A stretch of DNA of 46,782 nucleotides, taken from contig NZ_MVIM01000025.1 of the NCBI RefSeq assembly GCF_002086795.1, forward strand, positions 1 through 46,782, given 5' to 3'. Shown here piece by piece: positions 42,960-46,782 of the stretch (position 1 is the stretch's first letter; every line of letters starts with the position of its first letter). A program made the position numbers and the translations under genes. The notes under the pieces were generated by a model. The model ran no database searches. It was not told the origin of the DNA and worked only from the letters and a program-made list of their open reading frames with translations. This DNA comes from Mycolicibacterium tusciae (GTDB lineage: Bacteria; Actinomycetota; Actinomycetes; Mycobacteriales; Mycobacteriaceae).

Positions 42960-43448
42960 ATGGAGTACTGCCTCGGCGACGGTGACGGGTCGGCCACCAT
43001 CTGGAGCGCTGCCCCGGATGTCGACCTGAACAGCGATGGTGCGCTCGACGCCGTCGGTCTGGACTTCGACGGGGACGGTCTGCTCGACGATGCGATGGCC
43101 GACCTGGATGCCGACGGCGTGGCCGATCAGCTGGTGCGCGATCACCTGTCCGACGCGGCGTACTTCACCGACGACGGCACCGGAACCTGGGCGGTGAGCC
43201 TGGACCGGGCCGGGTCGTTGAGGTGGTTCGGGCTCGACGGGGTTGAGCACGCCGGGGGTTTGGTGGTCGACGTCGACGCCGACGGTGAGGTCGACGACCG
43301 GCTAGTGGACTTCAACGGCGACGGCTTGGCCGACCGCGCGGTGAGCGTCGAGCACGCCTTCGTCGACACCGACGGCGACGGCCGGTGGGACATCAAGCTG
43401 AGCGACGGTGATGCCGACGGCAAGGCCGATGGAGCCGACGAGCTCTGA
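42960..43448 (+). CDS. DxDxDG calcium-binding-type repeat protein (Rv3906c-like)
   Basis: 162 residues, extremely acidic, with seven DxDxDG-like loops (DLNSDG, DFDGDG, DLDADG, DVDADG, DFNGDG, DTDGDG, DGDADG), as in EF-hand, dockerin or thrombospondin type 3 loops. No signal peptide, sorting signal or enzymatic domain is visible. Homologues are sometimes labelled pullulanase, which nothing here supports. Binding of calcium is an inference. ATG 42960 lies five bases after pcnA; an ATG at 42921 would overlap pcnA. It is probably cotranscribed with pcnA. Confidence 0.75.
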   Translation: MEYCLGDGDGSATIWSAAPDVDLNSDGALDAVGLDFDGDGLLDDAMADLDADGVADQLVRDHLSDAAYFTDDGTGTWAVSLDRAGSLRWFGLDGVEHAGGLVVDVDADGEVDDRLVDFNGDGLADRAVSVEHAFVDTDGDGRWDIKLSDGDADGKADGADEL

Positions 43449-44225
43449 TCACGCCCGCCCGGGCCCGGGTGGTCCGGCGAACGCCTGCGCGATGCCGAGC
43501 CACCGCTCGGCGTCCGCACCGGTGGCCGTCACATCGAGCTGCGACCGTGGCCGGCGCTGCGTGACCAGCATGCAGAAGTCCTGCGCCGAGCCGGTGACTC
43601 GTTGCGCCGCGTCGCCCGGCCCCCACGACCACGTCGACCCGTCCGGGGCGCTCAGCTCGACGAGGAACGGATCTGCCGGTGGCGCAAGGCCATTGACGGC
43701 GAAGGCGAAATCGCGGGTCCGCACGCCGATGTGGGCGATCGACTTCAGGCGTGCGGTGGCGGGCCGGTCGACACCGAGGGCGTCGGCGACGTCGAGACCA
43801 TGCGCCCACGTCTCCATCAGCCGTGCGGTAGCCATCGACGGGGCGCTCATCGGCGGACCGAACCACGGCAGCTTACGTCCGTCGGCCACCGTCAACAGCT
43901 CGTCGTGCAGACGGCTGCGGGTGCGGCGCCAATCGGCCAGCAGGGCGTCCGGCGGCGTCAACGCCAGCTCTTCGGCGCCCGCATCGACGAATCCCGACGG
44001 GTCCTTCGACGCCTCCTCCAATACGGCGGCGAATCCGGCTTCGTCCGTGACGGCGGTGAGTGCGACGCGATCGGTCCACAACAGGTGCGCGATCTGATGG
44101 GCGATGGTCCATCCCGGCGACGGTGTGGACTCGCTCCAACGTGCGGCGGGAAGGTCGGCCACGAGCGCGTCGAGTTCGTCGCTCTCGGCGCGCAGGTCAG
44201 CGACCATAGGCTCGGCACCAGCCAT
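43449..44225 (-). CDS. TIGR03084-type DinB/MDMPI-like metal-binding protein (Rv0036c-like)
   Basis: 258 residues. The N-terminal four-helix domain has WTIAHQIAHLLWTDRVAL and a later METWAHGLDVADALG, with His residues placed as in mycothiol-dependent maleylpyruvate isomerase-like proteins. The C-terminal domain has LDVTATGADAERWLGIAQAFAG. Such proteins often use mycothiol, but the substrate is unknown. The stop directly abuts the stop of the acidic repeat gene. It lies nine bases after the MFS gene and is probably cotranscribed with it. Confidence 0.8.
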   Translation of the reverse strand: MAGAEPMVADLRAESDELDALVADLPAARWSESTPSPGWTIAHQIAHLLWTDRVALTAVTDEAGFAAVLEEASKDPSGFVDAGAEELALTPPDALLADWRRTRSRLHDELLTVADGRKLPWFGPPMSAPSMATARLMETWAHGLDVADALGVDRPATARLKSIAHIGVRTRDFAFAVNGLAPPADPFLVELSAPDGSTWSWGPGDAAQRVTGSAQDFCMLVTQRRPRSQLDVTATGADAERWLGIAQAFAGPPGPGRA

Positions 44226-44234
44226 GCCGTCACC

Positions 44235-45521
44235 TTAGCCTTGGCGTCGGCTCCGCCCGAGCGTGGCGTGCGCGGCCAATCCGAGCAGGTAGATGCCGGC
44301 ACCCGCGAGGGCCAGCGCCGGTTGGTGACCGCCGGGAGGAATCACCGCGGCGCACGCCGTCACCGCGAGGATGAATGCGATCCAGAACAGCGCATCCTGG
44401 ACGGTGAACACGTGGCCGCGTAGCGCGTCGTCGACGTCCAGCTGCATCGCGCTGTCGGCGCAGAGCTTGACCACCTGGCCCGCCAGTCCGATGAGGAAGC
44501 CGCACACCATCATCACCGGCAGATGCAGGCCTGAGCCCAGTACCTGAATCACCGCGGCGATCGCCAACGCCCCGTTGGCCGTCGCGTATCGGCCCCACCG
44601 CGCGACGGCGACCGGCATGACCGCGGCGGCCAGGAACTGTCCGGTGCCGACGGCCGCGAAGAACAACGCCGTCGTCCCCAGACCCGCGACGTCCGGCACA
44701 TCGACGTCGGCATGCCGGACGAGGACGAGCACCAGGAGGCTGTTGATGCCGAGCACCATGCGGTGCGCCGCCAGCCCCGCGAGCGTTGCGGCCACCGACG
44801 GCACCGCCGCGACGGTGCGGGCGCCATGTCCCCAACCGGTGGCCACCGCGTACACGATCGATCCGTGGACCGCGCGTTTGCTGTCGTCGGGACCGAGCAG
44901 ATGCGGCGGGAAGCGCCACGACAGCCACAGCGCAAACGCCACCGGCACCGCGACGATGAAGATGATCGTCGAGGCGCCGACGTCGTTTGCCCCGAAGAGC
45001 CAGCGCGGCAGGAGCATGAAGATGGCGCCGAGGAAGGCGGCGGCCCCGCCGGTCGCGGTGGCGACCGAGTTCATGGACACCACCTGCTCTCGCGGCACCA
45101 CGTGCGGCAGCGCCGCCGACAGACCCGAGGAGACGAATCGGGTGAAGCCGTTGACGATCAGCGCGGCCACCAGAATCGCCAGATCGTGAGCGCTGGCCGC
45201 GAGCAGCGCGGCGACGACCACCACCGTGAGCAGGCGCCCGATGTTGGCGCCAATGAGCACCAGGCGGCGGTCCCAGCGGTCCAGCAGCGCGCCTGCGAAC
45301 GGGCCGAGCAGCGAGTACGGCAGATAGAGCACGGCGAATGAACCGGCGATGGCCCACGGCGTCGCGGCCCGTTCGGTGCTGAACAGCAGCCCGCCCGCCA
45401 GGCCGGCGGCGAACAGACCGTCACCGAACTGACTGACGAGCCGAAGCTCGAGCAGGCGTCGAAACTCGGGAAGGGCGCGTACCGAATGCCACAGGGCGAG
45501 CGGCGAACGTGCCTCGACCAC
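44235..45521 (-). CDS. MFS transporter (Rv0037c-like)
   Basis: 428 residues with about 12 hydrophobic segments. The loop-2 motif is LLGPFAGALLDRWDRRLVLIGAN, the MFS signature. The substrate is not evident; it groups with the drug/solute exporter-like MFS proteins. I chose GTG 45521 because GGGACGGGA lies upstream and the product starts VVEARSPLALWHSVRALPEFRRLL. The frame is open to 45590 without extra membrane content. It is divergent from the YqgE gene. Confidence 0.85.
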   Translation of the reverse strand: MVEARSPLALWHSVRALPEFRRLLELRLVSQFGDGLFAAGLAGGLLFSTERAATPWAIAGSFAVLYLPYSLLGPFAGALLDRWDRRLVLIGANIGRLLTVVVVAALLAASAHDLAILVAALIVNGFTRFVSSGLSAALPHVVPREQVVSMNSVATATGGAAAFLGAIFMLLPRWLFGANDVGASTIIFIVAVPVAFALWLSWRFPPHLLGPDDSKRAVHGSIVYAVATGWGHGARTVAAVPSVAATLAGLAAHRMVLGINSLLVLVLVRHADVDVPDVAGLGTTALFFAAVGTGQFLAAAVMPVAVARWGRYATANGALAIAAVIQVLGSGLHLPVMMVCGFLIGLAGQVVKLCADSAMQLDVDDALRGHVFTVQDALFWIAFILAVTACAAVIPPGGHQPALALAGAGIYLLGLAAHATLGRSRRQG

Positions 45522-45658
45522 GACAATCCCGTCCCTGTTGCATCGCCGGGCGGCTTGCGGCGATCGATGTTCGGCGGCCCCCCGACCCACAGTACAAATA
45601 TCCCGCCGGACCGGCTTTGTTCGCCACGTTCGCTGGTTGCTGATGCGATGATGGTGTG

Positions 45659-46264
45659 ATGGCGCACTCAGAGGACCCGGAGGACTTCATAGCGCCTGCG
45701 AAACACCGGGTCCGCGCGGGCACACTGCTGCTCGCCAACACCGACCTGCTCGAGCCGACGTTCCGGCGCAGTGTCATCTACATCGTCGAGCACAACGACG
45801 GCGGCACGCTCGGTGTGGTGCTGAACCGGCCCAGCGAGACCGCGGTCTACAACGTGCTGCCGCAGTGGGCGAAGCTGGCCACCAAACCGAAGACCATGTT
45901 CATCGGGGGACCGGTCAAGCGCGACGCCGCACTGTGCCTGGCGACCCTGCGGGTCGGTATGGACCCGACCGGCCTGCCCGGGCTGCGGCACGTGCAGGGC
46001 CGCATGGTGATGGTGGATCTCGACGCCGACCCCGATTCGATCGCACCAGTGGTCGAAGGGGTGCGGATTTTCGCCGGTTACTCGGGGTGGACCATCGGTC
46101 AGCTGGAGGGTGAGATCGAGCGCGACGACTGGATTGTGCTGTCCGCGTTGCCAACTGACGTGCTCTCCGAGCCCCGGATGGATTTGTGGGCCCGGGTCCT
46201 GCGCCGTCAGCCGCTGCCGCTGTCGCTACTCGCGACACACCCGGTCGATATCAGCCGCAACTGA
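45659..46264 (+). CDS. YqgE/AlgH family protein (Rv0038-like)
   Basis: 201 residues of the UPF0301 (YqgE/AlgH) family, with AGTLLLANTDLLEPTFRRSVIYIVEHNDGGTLGVVLNRPS, FIGGPVKRDAALCL and AGYSGWTIGQLEGEIERDDWIV. The fold is known, but the biochemical role is not. ATG 45659 is preferred; a GTG one codon earlier is also possible. No ribosome-binding site is seen, so the transcript may be leaderless. Confidence 0.9.
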   Translation: MAHSEDPEDFIAPAKHRVRAGTLLLANTDLLEPTFRRSVIYIVEHNDGGTLGVVLNRPSETAVYNVLPQWAKLATKPKTMFIGGPVKRDAALCLATLRVGMDPTGLPGLRHVQGRMVMVDLDADPDSIAPVVEGVRIFAGYSGWTIGQLEGEIERDDWIVLSALPTDVLSEPRMDLWARVLRRQPLPLSLLATHPVDISRN

Positions 46265-46285
46265 AAAGCGCTGCGCGGCAACCGT

Positions 46286-46630
46286 TCAGCTGCAGGACAG
46301 CGTGCATGTCGCGCAGGCACCAGCGCAAGCGTCGGCACCGACCGCCTCTCGGCTTGCGATGACCTTGGCCGCCTGCCAGCAGCCGGCCGCGACGGTGCTC
46401 ACGGCACCGACCACGCAGACGACGACCACGACGAGCGCGGTGTCGGGGTGGCTTGACAGCGCCACGGTGCCGGCGGCGGCCAGCATCGCCGCGGCGGCGA
46501 GCTGGGTCGGGGCTACCCCGCGGAGCACAGATTGGATCGGATCCGCCGACCGTGGCCGGGCCAGCAGCCAAACACCGAGACCCGCGATCGCGACCGCGGC
46601 GCACAGGCACAACACCGCGACGATGAACAT
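46286..46630 (-). CDS. Small membrane protein with Cys-rich tail (Rv0039c-like)
   Basis: 114 residues. Three hydrophobic segments (about 3-23, 43-60 and 65-86) are followed by a tail DACAGACATCTLSCS with four cysteines. The tail could bind a metal or form disulfides. It matches the position and size of Rv0039c between the YqgE gene and mtc28. Function is unknown. It converges on the YqgE gene, 21 bases apart. Confidence 0.75.
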   Translation of the reverse strand: MFIVAVLCLCAAVAIAGLGVWLLARPRSADPIQSVLRGVAPTQLAAAAMLAAAGTVALSSHPDTALVVVVVCVVGAVSTVAAGCWQAAKVIASREAVGADACAGACATCTLSCS

Positions 46631-46673
46631 GCGCCACAGAATACGAGGCGGCGGTTAGCGGTTTTTGGGCGTC

Positions 46674-46701
46674 CCCCCGGGCGCCAGGCTTCGCCCGGGG
46701 G
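46674..46701. terminator. Strong hairpin between mtc28-like and Rv0039c-like genes
   Basis: CCCCCGGGCG (46674-46683) pairs perfectly with CGCCCGGGGG (46692-46701) over ten bases, with an eight-base loop. It lies 11 bases after the mtc28-like stop on the minus strand. There is no T run next to the stem, which is common for mycobacterial terminators. Confidence 0.55.
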
Positions 46702-46712
46702 AACAGGCCCTT

Positions 46713-46782
46713 TTATCCAGTTGGTCCAGTGGCCGGAGCCGTGGGGGCGGGCGCCGCCGGCTGACCTTGCGGGGCGGGAGCG
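46713..46782 (-). CDS. mtc28: Proline/alanine-rich secreted antigen, 3' end (Mtc28-like, partial)
   Basis: The last 22 codons read APAPQGQPAAPAPTAPATGPTG then TAA, on the minus strand from the window edge. The gene after the Rv0039c homologue in mycobacteria is mtc28 (Rv0040c), a secreted Pro/Ala-rich 28-kDa antigen, and this tail composition fits. Only the end is visible. Confidence 0.65.
   Translation of the reverse strand, partial: APAPQGQPAAPAPTAPATGPTG

Overview
This window is the replication-origin region of a high-GC actinobacterial chromosome, almost certainly a fast-growing Mycobacterium (Mycolicibacterium). Gene order, protein sequences and start-codon habits match the well-known mycobacterial dnaA region: rodA-pbpA-pknA-pknB, trpG, crgA, cwsA, gyrA-gyrB, recF, dnaN, oriC, dnaA, rpmH, rnpA, yidC, rsmG, parA, parB, cwlM, trxA, trxB, sigM, murJ, pcnA. 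Two details point away from the tuberculosis complex. A short gnd gene sits between dnaN and recF, as in M. smegmatis. The Rv0036c-to-Rv0040c homologues lie directly beyond pcnA, on the rpmH side of the origin.

Layout: 1-6205 (+) holds the tail of the Ser/Thr phosphatase gene pstP and then rodA, pbpA, pknA and pknB, linked mostly by 4-base ATGA overlaps. These genes cover elongation-phase peptidoglycan synthesis and its phosphorylation control. 6183-9623 holds an amidotransferase, a DUF881 protein, crgA, a PH-domain membrane protein, ppiA and cwsA. 9657-9944 has tRNA-Ala and tRNA-Ile with a 37-codon membrane microprotein between them. 10104-19829 (-) is the replication block: DUF3566 protein, gyrA, gyrB, dciA, recF, gnd, dnaN. 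19830-20384 is the putative oriC. dnaA follows on the minus strand, with a DnaA-box cluster and a perfect palindrome upstream.

22255-28846 (+) is the rpmH-rnpA-yidD-yidC-khpB-rsmG-parA-parB block and a GNAT-like gene. Three parS sites lie inside the first codons of rsmG and parA. 28861-32937 (-) carries cwlM (a PknB-controlled pseudo-amidase), trxA, trxB, the anti-sigma gene rsmA and sigM. Between sigM and murJ there is a 1.3-kb insert with a DUF5946-type gene and a frameshifted BKACE-type gene. It is flanked by imperfect ~60-bp direct repeats that include the murJ stop region, so it looks like acquired DNA. 34365-41400 (-) is mutT4, a DUF6049 membrane protein and murJ, again with 4-base overlaps. 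The right end holds pcnA, a DxDxDG-repeat protein, a TIGR03084-type protein, an MFS transporter, a YqgE/AlgH protein, a small Cys-tailed membrane protein and the 3' end of an mtc28-like gene.

The functional theme is coordination of replication initiation and segregation (DnaA, DnaN, gyrase, DciA, ParAB/parS) with cell-wall growth (RodA, PbpA, PknA/B, PstP, CrgA, CwsA, CwlM, MurJ). No CRISPR array, IS element, rRNA or integrase was seen. I found no clearly new multi-gene system. The least explained items are the murJ/sigM insert, the GGGCCCAC intergenic repeat family and the palindrome upstream of dnaA. Family and M. tuberculosis comparisons are from memory, not from a search.
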